From an uncultured Collinsella sp. (GTDB lineage: Bacteria; Actinomycetota; Coriobacteriia; Coriobacteriales; Coriobacteriaceae): a stretch of 6,639 nucleotides of DNA. Where the stretch lies: assembly GCA_958453575.1 (NCBI GenBank), contig CAUDYH010000070.1, positions 1 through 6,639 of the forward strand, read 5' to 3'. Below are positions 1 to 4,994 of this stretch, one piece after another. Within the stretch, counting starts at the first letter, position 1. Each line of letters begins with the position of its first letter. The position numbers were made by a program, and so were the translations under genes. Under the pieces are notes generated by a model that was not told the origin of the DNA, did not search any database, and was given only the letters and a program-made list of their open reading frames with translations.

Positions 1-22
1 ACCCAATGAGTACCCAATGAGT
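1..22. repeat. 11-bp tandem duplication
   Basis: The unit ACCCAATGAGT occurs twice back to back (1-11 and 12-22) with no mismatch. The array may continue beyond the window's left edge, which cannot be seen. It lies outside any gene that I can support, just beyond the hairpin at 33-92. Function unknown. Confidence 0.75.
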
Positions 23-32
23 AAACAAAGAG

Positions 33-92
33 TGCGACGGAATGGCTCCCCTTGGCAGCTTAAAGCCGTCATGCAGGAACCATTCCGTCGCA
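33..92 (-). terminator. Long stem-loop downstream of the GH140-like gene
   Basis: TGCGACGGAATGG (33-45) is perfectly complementary to CCATTCCGTCGCA (80-92). After one mismatch the stem continues for three more pairs (47-49 with 76-78), leaving a loop of about 26 nt. It lies about 44 nt past the stop codon of the minus-strand hydrolase gene. On the minus strand the stem is followed by CTCTTTGTTT, a moderately T-rich tail. A transcription terminator for the minus-strand gene is the simplest reading. The long stem and large loop also fit a dispersed palindromic repeat. The inverted repeat is certain; the function is inferred. Confidence 0.5.
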
Positions 93-135
93 GCCTAATG
101 AAAGGGACTGGGCTGTAAATATTGGAGAAGAGCCG

Positions 136-1449
136 TTAGCGCCCGGGGGCCAGGATCACCAGAGCGTCGTGCTCAAAGGGATGCTGAGCCACGCGCACGG
201 TGCCGTCACCGTTATCGCGGACGGGCAGCTTGGCGATGCGCTTGTCCTCCATGTCGAGGACCGTCGCCGTCCAGCCGCGCGCGCCGTCGAGCTTAAACTT
301 GAGCGCCGTGGTGCGCGGCAGGTACGTGACGACGCGATCGCCAACGCGCGCCACACGAATGGCCTCGCGCGCGTCATCGAGGAGCTCCTGCGCCGGAACC
401 ACGGCAAGTGCGTCGTCGCCAGCCGTAGCACCCAGGCCGGCAAGCACATGCTCGATCGCGCCAAAGTCCCAAACGCCCGCAAACTGCAGACACTCCTGCC
501 AGCGGAACGGCATATCGAAGCCCTCGCCCAACACCGAGCCCTGGCTCTTGCTAGTCTGCCAGTTCCAAACACCGTGCGCGCCATAGGTCACACCCGCGCT
601 GGCGCCGGCAAGGATCGACGACCACACACTCGCGCGGCAGTCCTGCGCGGTGAAGCGCCAGTACACATTGCGCGACGCACCCATCTGCTCGTAACAAGGC
701 TCAGAGTTGACCATCGGCTTTTTGGGATAGTTGGCGATAAAGTCCTGCGGCAAGTGCCAAGCCTCGGGCTGGCCCTCGTAGTTGTGGCCGGGCTGGAACA
801 TGTAGAAGTCCAAGCGGTCCAGGTACCGTGCCGGGATGGTGCGGTTGCCGCGGTTGATATGCATGGTGCGCAACGCCTCGGGCGCGCGATTGACGACTTC
901 GTCGAGGGCATCCTCGTAATAGGCGATCGCCTCGTCGCTGGTAAAGTCGGTATCGCCTGTCACCACGTAAACGGGGTCGAACTCACCCAGGTTCTCGACG
1001 ACGCGGGCAACGTGGGCACGGACCTCCTCGCGCGGCATAACCTCGGCACCGCAATGCTCGGCAATCTTGGCGCCCCAGGTACCGGGCACGTAGTTGCACC
1101 ACATAAGCACGAGTGCCGGACGAATGCCGTGCTCGACGGCAGCGCGACACATGGCAGCAGCGCGGTCCCAGTACGCCTGGTTGGGACGGGACCAATCAAA
1201 GTGCACGCCGTCCTCGCTGGCATAGGGCCAAATGCCCAAATCGGGGCAGCAGCGATCCCACTGCGGCAGTGTGTTGACCTGCAGCACGTTCATGCCCTGC
1301 TCGGCACGGCGGGTCAGATAGTAGTCCCAGTCGTCCTCGGCGATGCTCGTAAATGCGCTCCAGCACGTATCGGCAAACCAAAAGAACGGTTTGCCCTCGC
1401 ACAAAAAGCCGTCCTGGCGACCGTTGACGGTCAGCGTTCCCAAACTCAT
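136..1449 (-). CDS. DUF4038/GH140-type (apiosidase-like) glycoside hydrolase, cytoplasmic
   Basis: Predicted 437-aa glycoside hydrolase of the DUF4038 type, with a (beta/alpha)8-barrel-like part (about residues 1-340) and a small beta-rich C-terminal domain like the 'putative collagen-binding' domain that usually follows DUF4038. The start FFWFADTCWSAF, then WDYYLTRRAEQGMNVLQVN and NYEGQPEAW, are typical of the family. GDTD with Asp166 fits the acid/base position, and NSEPCYE with Glu250 fits the nucleophile, by analogy with GH140 apiosidases, which remove apiose from rhamnogalacturonan II. Those roles are inferred from motif and order. There is no signal peptide, so the enzyme should act in the cytoplasm on imported oligosaccharide. 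The ATG at 1449 is chosen because AAAGGA lies 7 nt upstream; the ATG at 1455 is too close to it, and the in-frame extension to 1557 is low-complexity leader. It is the second gene behind the PTS permease, separated by 210 nt and a hairpin. The exact sugar is uncertain: many DUF4038 proteins have not been tested. Confidence 0.85.
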   Translation of the reverse strand: MSLGTLTVNGRQDGFLCEGKPFFWFADTCWSAFTSIAEDDWDYYLTRRAEQGMNVLQVNTLPQWDRCCPDLGIWPYASEDGVHFDWSRPNQAYWDRAAAMCRAAVEHGIRPALVLMWCNYVPGTWGAKIAEHCGAEVMPREEVRAHVARVVENLGEFDPVYVVTGDTDFTSDEAIAYYEDALDEVVNRAPEALRTMHINRGNRTIPARYLDRLDFYMFQPGHNYEGQPEAWHLPQDFIANYPKKPMVNSEPCYEQMGASRNVYWRFTAQDCRASVWSSILAGASAGVTYGAHGVWNWQTSKSQGSVLGEGFDMPFRWQECLQFAGVWDFGAIEHVLAGLGATAGDDALAVVPAQELLDDAREAIRVARVGDRVVTYLPRTTALKFKLDGARGWTATVLDMEDKRIAKLPVRDNGDGTVRVAQHPFEHDALVILAPGR

Positions 1450-1456
1450 CTGCATG

Positions 1457-1462
1457 TCCTTT
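1457..1462 (-). promoter_or_regulatory. Ribosome binding site of the GH140-like gene
   Basis: On the minus strand AAAGGA ends 7 nt before the ATG at 1449 and only 1 nt before the ATG at 1455, so it selects the inner start. The same bases form the right arm of a weak 5-bp inverted repeat (CCTTT at 1458-1462 with AAAGG at 1471-1475, 8-nt loop) that could partly mask the site in mRNA. That masking is only a possibility. Confidence 0.65.
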
Positions 1463-1494
1463 CGTTCGATAAAGGATTTGCGAACCGCCGGAAA

Positions 1495-1519
1495 CTTTCG
1501 CGGTAACCCCGCGCGAAAG
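1495..1519. promoter_or_regulatory. Inverted repeat upstream of the GH140-like gene
   Basis: CTTTCGCG (1495-1502) and CGCGAAAG (1512-1519) are perfect inverted repeats with a 9-nt spacer. They lie 46-70 nt upstream of the hydrolase start, in the gap after the PTS terminator-like hairpin. This could be an operator or an mRNA leader hairpin. It does not share the TAAACA half-site of the main control region. No clear -35/-10 pair was found for the hydrolase in this GC-rich gap (1450-1585). Confidence 0.45.
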
Positions 1520-1585
1520 CCCCCGCCGCTTGGCAAACCCTCGTGGGCGAATCTCACCCGCCCCCCATCAGTCTACCTTGCAAGA

Positions 1586-1619
1586 AGGGCCCCGCCGGGC
1601 TTGCGCCTGACGGGGCCCT
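1586..1619 (-). terminator. Terminator-like hairpin between PTS and hydrolase genes
   Basis: AGGGCCCCG (1586-1594) pairs perfectly with CGGGGCCCT (1611-1619). After one mismatch the inner bases 1596-1600 pair with 1605-1609 (one G-T), leaving a tetraloop, so the hairpin is about 14 bp and very GC-rich. It begins 40 nt after the PTS stop codon. On the minus strand it is followed by TCTTGC, a short T-rich stretch, so termination may be incomplete. It would either end the PTS transcript or reduce expression of the hydrolase relative to the permease. Confidence 0.7.
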
Positions 1620-1659
1620 GTCGTGTAGGTGAGGTCATATGCAACCGAATGGTTTGGCC

Positions 1660-3087
1660 TTAGGCCTCCATCTCGGCGAGTTCCTCCTTGGAGAAGCCGC
1701 AGGCAAAGACGACGGCAGCGGCGATGACAAAGGAGATTGCCATACCAACGATAGCCCAGACGGTGTTCATCTGGCCACCCTGCAGGTAGTTGGTGAAGAC
1801 CAGGAAGTTGGACGCACCGCCTGCGAGGTAGTAGGTAACACCCATGAGGCCGGAGAACACAGCGCCGATGGCACCGCCGATGAACATGCCGAGCATGGTG
1901 CGGCGGAAGCGCATGAGGATACCGAAGAGCGCAGGCTCGGTAACGCCGCCGGCGATGGCGGAGATGACGTAACCGATGGCAAGGGACTTCTCGTCGGGGT
2001 TCTTCATCTTGAGGAAGGCACCGAAGGCGCAGCCCCAGACAGCGGCCATAGCGCAGTTGGTGGAAACGAAGACGAAGGGATCGTAACCGGCAGCGATGAT
2101 CTGAACCTGGGCGAGCAGGATGACGGGCATGTGCATGCCGCAGACCACGAAGAGCTGCCAGAAGGCGCCGAGGATGGCCATGACGATCAGGATGCCGATG
2201 CCGCCAAGGTCAGCAAGGCCGAAGAGGGCGTTGGCGATCAGCGTACCGATCTCGTTGCCGATCGGAGCGAGGACGATGAAGGCAATGGGGATCGTGACGA
2301 TCATGGTGCAGAACGGCGTGAAGACCGTGGACAGCACGTCGGGCATAACCTTCTTAAAGAACTTCTCGATGAAGTACAGGACGGGCACCGAAAGGATGAT
2401 CGGCAGGACGGACTGCTGATAGTTGGCAGCAGCGATCTGGATGCCGTAGACGGAGATGATGCCGCCGCCCTCCTGGGTGGCGACGCTCACCACGGAAGGA
2501 GCCATGAGGGCGCCACCGAGCAGCATGCCGAGCACCGGGCTGGCGCCGAGCTTCTTAGCCGCGGCATAACCCAGGTAGATGGGGATAAAGGTGAACGTGG
2601 CCTCGTACAGCGTGGTGTAGAGGAACGTATAGGTCGGGTCGTCGGCCGAGAGCACACCGAGCATGGTGGGGCCGAGGACGGCCGCGATGGTACGGAACAG
2701 ACCGCCGGCCATGAGCAGCGGGATGAGCTGGGTCATGGAGCCCGACAGATAGTCGAGGATGATATTGGGCAGGTTCTTGAGCTCGAACTTCTCCTTGGGA
2801 GCATCGAGGTTCTCGTTGACGGCCTCACCCTGCTTGACACCGGAGATGGCGACGAACTCGGCGAGCACCTTGGGCACGTTCTGGCCGATGATGACCTGGA
2901 GCTGGCTGCCGGCAAACTGGCAACCCAGAACACCCTTGACCTTCTTGATCTTCTCCACGTCGGCCTTGCTGTTATCCTTGAGCGTCAGACGCAGGCGCGT
3001 CATGCAGTTGGTGGCAACGGAAACATTCTCCGCGCCGCCCACGAGCTCGAGGACATCGGTGGCAATCTGCTTGTTATCTACTGCCAT
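1660..3087 (-). CDS. PTS sugar permease, EIIBC component (glucose/beta-glucoside superfamily)
   Basis: Predicted 475-aa membrane permease that imports and phosphorylates a sugar using phosphate relayed from PEP. Residues 1 to about 80 are the EIIB domain: NCMTRLRL holds the phosphorylated cysteine, Cys28, and is followed by VKGVLGCQFAGSQLQVIIG. A short linker leads to the EIIC membrane domain (about 105-465), with roughly ten hydrophobic segments and the superfamily signature GGVTEPALFG (Glu384). The protein ends in a charged tail (GFSKEELAEMEA). There is no fused EIIA domain, unlike BglF, so EIIA must come from another protein, as with sucrose-, trehalose- or MurNAc-type EIIBC permeases. The substrate cannot be read from sequence; a glucoside or other small disaccharide is likely. 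The ATG at 3087 is preferred over that at 3102 because GGGGAGGGG lies between them. The gene is first on the minus strand, in front of the GH140-like hydrolase, and is divergent from the esterase. A promoter at 3229-3258 and nearby palindromes indicate regulated expression. Confidence 0.92.
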   Translation of the reverse strand: MAVDNKQIATDVLELVGGAENVSVATNCMTRLRLTLKDNSKADVEKIKKVKGVLGCQFAGSQLQVIIGQNVPKVLAEFVAISGVKQGEAVNENLDAPKEKFELKNLPNIILDYLSGSMTQLIPLLMAGGLFRTIAAVLGPTMLGVLSADDPTYTFLYTTLYEATFTFIPIYLGYAAAKKLGASPVLGMLLGGALMAPSVVSVATQEGGGIISVYGIQIAAANYQQSVLPIILSVPVLYFIEKFFKKVMPDVLSTVFTPFCTMIVTIPIAFIVLAPIGNEIGTLIANALFGLADLGGIGILIVMAILGAFWQLFVVCGMHMPVILLAQVQIIAAGYDPFVFVSTNCAMAAVWGCAFGAFLKMKNPDEKSLAIGYVISAIAGGVTEPALFGILMRFRRTMLGMFIGGAIGAVFSGLMGVTYYLAGGASNFLVFTNYLQGGQMNTVWAIVGMAISFVIAAAVVFACGFSKEELAEMEA

Positions 3088-3091
3088 GGGA

Positions 3092-3100
3092 CCCCTCCCC
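3092..3100 (-). promoter_or_regulatory. Ribosome binding site of the PTS gene
   Basis: The minus strand reads GGGGAGGGG, with the GGAGG core 6 nt before the ATG at 3087. This strong site lies inside the alternative longer reading frame that would begin at 3102, and so decides in favour of the shorter start. Confidence 0.75.
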
Positions 3101-3110
3101 ATATCTTCGT

Positions 3111-3136
3111 GTGCCAGCCCCCTTGGGCTTAGGCAC
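3111..3136 (-). promoter_or_regulatory. Hairpin in PTS mRNA leader near the ribosome binding site
   Basis: GTGCC (3111-3115) pairs with GGCAC (3132-3136), and AGCCC (3116-3120) with GGGCT (3125-3129). This gives 10 bp with a 2-nt bulge (3130-3131) and a 4-nt loop. In the minus-strand transcript it ends about 10 nt before the Shine-Dalgarno sequence. It is not followed by a T run, so it is not a plain terminator. It may stabilise the mRNA or affect translation; function is unproven. Confidence 0.5.
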
Positions 3137-3142
3137 GCCTTT

Positions 3143-3178
3143 GGCCCGGCGACTATAACCCCTTACGGTTGCCGGACC
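3143..3178 (-). promoter_or_regulatory. Second inverted repeat in PTS leader
   Basis: GGCCCGGC (3143-3150) pairs with GCCGGACC (3171-3178), all but one pair being standard (one wobble). Inside, AACC (3157-3160) pairs with GGTT (3167-3170). With the promoter placed at 3229-3258, this lies in the transcribed leader of the PTS mRNA, just upstream of the hairpin at 3111-3136. The minus-strand TATAGT at 3152-3157 inside the loop could be mistaken for a -10 box, but has no good -35 partner. Confidence 0.4.
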
Positions 3179-3193
3179 CTTGGATACGCTGTC

Positions 3194-3210
3194 GTAAACA
3201 AAGTGTTTAC
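3194..3210. promoter_or_regulatory. Palindromic operator candidate, PTS side
   Basis: GTAAACA-AAG-TGTTTAC is a perfect inverted repeat with 7-bp arms and a 3-bp spacer. Counting from a start near 3222, it falls at about +13 to +29 of the predicted PTS transcript, a usual place for a repressor. Next to it (3209-3222) is a degenerate dyad around AACGTT, similar to a LacI-family operator core. GTTTAC recurs at 3205, 3216 and 3230. The regulator is unknown and is not encoded in this window. Confidence 0.65.
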
Positions 3211-3228
3211 TGAACGTTTACGGGCTTT

Positions 3229-3258
3229 AGTTTACACGGAGCGCCTCATTTGTGGCAA
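3229..3258 (-). promoter_or_regulatory. Predicted sigma-70-type promoter of the PTS gene
   Basis: On the minus strand TTGCCA (3253-3258, five of six matches to TTGACA) is followed after 18 nt by TAAACT (3229-3234, four of six matches to TATAAT). The start of transcription would be near 3222, giving a leader of about 135 nt. The -10 box shares bases with a GTTTAC half-site (3230-3235), and further half-sites lie just downstream, as expected for a repressed promoter. Confidence 0.55.
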
Positions 3259-3320
3259 TTTTACCGTGCAGAGTCCGGCGAACGGTAGGAAATCGGGGGT
3301 GAACGTATTCCAATGGCGGG

Positions 3321-3341
3321 AGATAGTCTCTTTGACTGTCT
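3321..3341. promoter_or_regulatory. Dyad of unknown function
   Basis: AGATAGTC (3321-3328) and GACTGTCT (3334-3341) form an 8-bp inverted repeat with one wobble position and a 5-nt spacer. It is unlike the TAAACA palindromes and could be the site of another regulator, or chance in an AT-rich region. Confidence 0.3.
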
Positions 3342-3427
3342 ATTGATAAATGGCTCTTTACGTGGGCTTTTATTTTGATAAACACCTCTATGACCTGTTA
3401 ACTCATCAACAGAAGCCCTGCTAGAAG

Positions 3428-3449
3428 CTAGTAAACATATGTTTAGTAG
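3428..3449. promoter_or_regulatory. Palindromic operator candidate, middle site
   Basis: TAAACATATGTTTA (3432-3445) is a perfect 14-bp palindrome. Beyond one G-G mismatch the symmetry continues for three more pairs (CTA at 3428-3430, TAG at 3447-3449). It shares the TAAACA/TGTTTA half-site with the palindromes at 3194 and 3515, but with a 2-bp spacer. Its centre is 83 bp from that of the 3515-3528 site, close to eight helical turns, so cooperative binding is possible. Confidence 0.6.
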
Positions 3450-3514
3450 TTCATGGCGTGTTAAATTTTGCCGTTTACCGAGTTTATCAGCTTGTTCTGC
3501 AATTCTGGATTAAA

Positions 3515-3528
3515 CTAAACATGTTTAG
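3515..3528. promoter_or_regulatory. Palindromic operator candidate at the esterase promoter
   Basis: CTAAACATGTTTAG is a perfect 14-bp palindrome lying 50 nt before the esterase start codon. Its right end overlaps TAGATT (3526-3531), a possible -10 box on the plus strand, for which no convincing -35 box exists. A regulator bound here would cover the presumed esterase promoter. The half-site is the same as at 3194-3210 and 3428-3449, here with no spacer. Confidence 0.6.
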
Positions 3529-3563
3529 ATTGTATTGCCGCTTTTGTTTCCCACTAGCGGCGC

Positions 3564-3571
3564 AAGGGAGG
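3564..3571 (+). promoter_or_regulatory. Ribosome binding site of the esterase gene
   Basis: AAGGGAGG ends 6 nt before the ATG at 3578. It fixes this start against the in-frame extension to 3458, which would translate through the palindrome at 3515-3528. Confidence 0.8.
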
Positions 3572-3577
3572 CAGCTC

Positions 3578-4915
3578 ATGGAACTCAAATTGTGTACCTA
3601 CGCAACCGTCACCACCTTGGGCGACTTTGGCCCCTGGATCAGCAAGGTCGTACTCGACCTGCCCTGCACCGTGCGCGCCAACGACATCGACGCGAACACC
3701 TTCCATATATATGTAGAGCGTCACGAACGCTCGGGCGAAGTTCTGATGCGCAAGGAGCGCGGCGCCGACCATGCCGCGCCCTCCGTGGGTTACATCGACG
3801 TTCTCGCCGCATATCCGTGCGACGAAAACGGACGTAAGCTCGCCGTGGGCACCCATGTGGCGCTCGAGGTCGCCGAGCAGCGCCTGACCAAGACCATTGA
3901 AGGCGGCGTCATGGGCTCGCGCATGCTCGATGACCAGCTGCGCATCACGCAGCTCGCGGCTCTTCCCGGCAACGACGGCGACGATCCCACCTGCGGCCTG
4001 GTCTTCGACACCTGCCGTGGCGATATCTGCCCTGCGCTCAAAGGCTGGAGCAACGACACGCAAAAGACCGCCGTCGACGGTATCGCGCTCGAATACGGCT
4101 TCTTTGAGCCCAGCTTTAAGGCCGAGGACTCGGCATGCTTCAACCCCTTTGCGCCCGAGGCCACGGCCGTGCCCCAAAAGGCACCGCTCGTGGTGTATCT
4201 GCACGGCGCCGGCGAGGGCAAGGGCGCCACGCAGGGCGAAGGCGCCACGCGCGCCTATATCGGCAACCGCGTGACGGCCATCAGCCAGGCGCAGATCCAG
4301 CGCTACTTTGGCGGCTTTGCCTGGGTGCTCGTGCCGCAGTCGCCCACGTTTTGGATGGACAACGGCGTCGAGCAGCTTGGTCACTCCAACCAGAGCATCT
4401 ACTCCCCCGTGCTCAAGGCACTTATCGATGAGTTTGTCGCCGAGCATGCCGACCGCATCGACACCGACCGCATCGTGGTCGCCGGTCTTTCCAACGGCGG
4501 CTTTATGACCCTGCGCCTGTGCGCCGACTACCCCGATTTCTTCGCCGCGGGCCTTCCCTGCTGCGCCCCGTGGTACAACGCCACGGACAAGGACGTGGCC
4601 GCGCTCGCCAAGACGCCGCTGTGGTTTACGCACTCCAAGGGCGACGAGCTCGTGCACCCGCAACAGACCGTGCTGCCGCTGTTCGCGCGCCTGCGCGGTG
4701 CCGGCGCCAACGTGCATCTCACCTACTTTAGCCATGTCGAGGACCTGACCGGCGTGTATCGCGAGGCCGACGGCTCGGCCAAGAAGACGTTCAACCACGG
4801 CGTGTGGATCCACCAATTCAACGACCTGTGTTATCAAGACTTCGACGGGGGCAACGTACTCATCGACGGCGAGCCGGTGGGCTGCTGGGAGTGGTCAGCC
4901 AGGGTCGACCGCTAA
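3578..4915 (+). CDS. Alpha/beta-hydrolase esterase with N-terminal Ig-like domain
   Basis: Predicted 445-aa serine hydrolase. Residues 1 to about 130 look like a beta-rich domain (WISKVVLDLPCTVRANDIDANTFHIYV), resembling the Ig-like N-terminal domain of Thermotoga EstA-type esterases. From about residue 165 the alpha/beta-hydrolase domain begins: VVYLHGAGEG (His209-Glu213) forms the oxyanion-hole strand, GLSNGG holds the nucleophile Ser305, THSKGDELVHP gives the acid Asp356, and NHGVW gives the catalytic His407. The triad is complete and in the usual order, so the enzyme should be active. Likely reaction: hydrolysis of a carboxylic ester, such as an acyl group on a sugar; automated annotation may call it a prolyl oligopeptidase-family peptidase or phospholipase. 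No signal peptide is seen, so it is probably cytoplasmic. It starts the plus-strand arm, divergent from the PTS gene, and is followed after 79 nt by the DUF1593 gene, perhaps in one operon. The palindrome at 3515-3528 probably controls it. Substrate unknown. Confidence 0.85.
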   Translation: MELKLCTYATVTTLGDFGPWISKVVLDLPCTVRANDIDANTFHIYVERHERSGEVLMRKERGADHAAPSVGYIDVLAAYPCDENGRKLAVGTHVALEVAEQRLTKTIEGGVMGSRMLDDQLRITQLAALPGNDGDDPTCGLVFDTCRGDICPALKGWSNDTQKTAVDGIALEYGFFEPSFKAEDSACFNPFAPEATAVPQKAPLVVYLHGAGEGKGATQGEGATRAYIGNRVTAISQAQIQRYFGGFAWVLVPQSPTFWMDNGVEQLGHSNQSIYSPVLKALIDEFVAEHADRIDTDRIVVAGLSNGGFMTLRLCADYPDFFAAGLPCCAPWYNATDKDVAALAKTPLWFTHSKGDELVHPQQTVLPLFARLRGAGANVHLTYFSHVEDLTGVYREADGSAKKTFNHGVWIHQFNDLCYQDFDGGNVLIDGEPVGCWEWSARVDR

Positions 4916-4942
4916 GCCCTCCCATCGCGGGGACCGGGGTTT
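4914..4942 (+). terminator. Possible weak terminator after the esterase gene
   Basis: AAGCCC (4914-4919) can pair with GGGTTT (4937-4942, one G-T), and TCCC (4920-4923) with GGGA (4930-4933), with a 3-nt bulge. The tail TTTAGTCTTGCCTT is only moderately T-rich and the structure overlaps the stop codon. It may reduce but not stop transcription into the next gene. In the remaining gap to 4994, TTGCGC (4952-4957) and TATTTT (4973-4978) are a poor promoter match (15-nt spacing). Confidence 0.3.
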
Positions 4943-4982
4943 AGTCTTGCCTTGCGCGTAACTGGCTGAAATTATTTTGGTT

Positions 4983-4986
4983 GGAG
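4983..4986 (+). promoter_or_regulatory. Ribosome binding site of the DUF1593 gene
   Basis: GGAG lies 8 nt before the ATG at 4995 and downstream of the alternative TTG at 4977, which supports the ATG as the start. Confidence 0.6.
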
Positions 4987-4994
4987 CTTTGCTT

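Larger units (their letters stand above)
3088..3577. promoter_or_regulatory. Divergent control region between PTS and esterase genes
   Basis: This gene-free stretch of 490 nt separates the two divergent transcription units and is clearly more AT-rich than the flanking genes, above all from about 3330 to 3550. From left to right it contains the PTS ribosome binding site, two leader hairpins (3111-3136, 3143-3178), a TAAACA palindrome (3194-3210) with GTTTAC repeats, a minus-strand promoter (3229-3258), a dyad at 3321-3341, two TTGATAAA copies (3343-3350, 3375-3382), a palindrome at 3428-3449 preceded by GCTAG repeated at 3420 and 3427, a palindrome at 3515-3528, and the esterase ribosome binding site. 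No small ORF with a credible start and ribosome site was found. The region is long for two simple promoters and suggests control by several bound proteins. Confidence 0.8.

Noticed and set aside
1..22. Start of a CRISPR array
   Set aside because: The units are 11 bp and adjacent with no spacers; this is a simple tandem duplication.
169..1506. 445-aa open frame on the plus strand opposite the GH140-like gene
   Set aside because: No recognisable motifs and no ribosome binding site; the minus-strand frame has family motifs throughout.
1450..1557. Longer N-terminus for the GH140-like hydrolase, as a possible signal peptide
   Set aside because: The added residues are Arg/Pro/Gly-rich with no hydrophobic core, and the ribosome site supports the ATG at 1449.
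1639..3132. 497-aa open frame on the plus strand opposite the PTS gene
   Set aside because: Its product is an Asp/Glu/Gly/His-rich string without domains, as expected from the complement of a hydrophobic protein in GC-rich DNA, while the minus-strand frame is a clear EIIBC.
3152..3157. Minus-strand TATAGT as the PTS -10 box
   Set aside because: No acceptable -35 at 16-18 nt, whereas 3229-3258 has both boxes with 18-nt spacing.
3111..3178. BglG/LicT-type RAT antiterminator or a known riboswitch
   Set aside because: No match to the RAT consensus, no overlapping terminator with a U-run, and no riboswitch core that I recognise.
3458..3577. Longer N-terminus for the esterase, with a hydrophobic stretch resembling a signal peptide
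   Set aside because: The extension is translated AT-rich control DNA including the 3515-3528 palindrome; AAGGGAGG sits 6 nt before the ATG at 3578.
3554..4837. 427-aa open frame on the minus strand opposite the esterase
   Set aside because: Low-complexity Ala/Gly/Arg/Val/His content, no domain, and it fully overlaps a gene with an intact catalytic triad.
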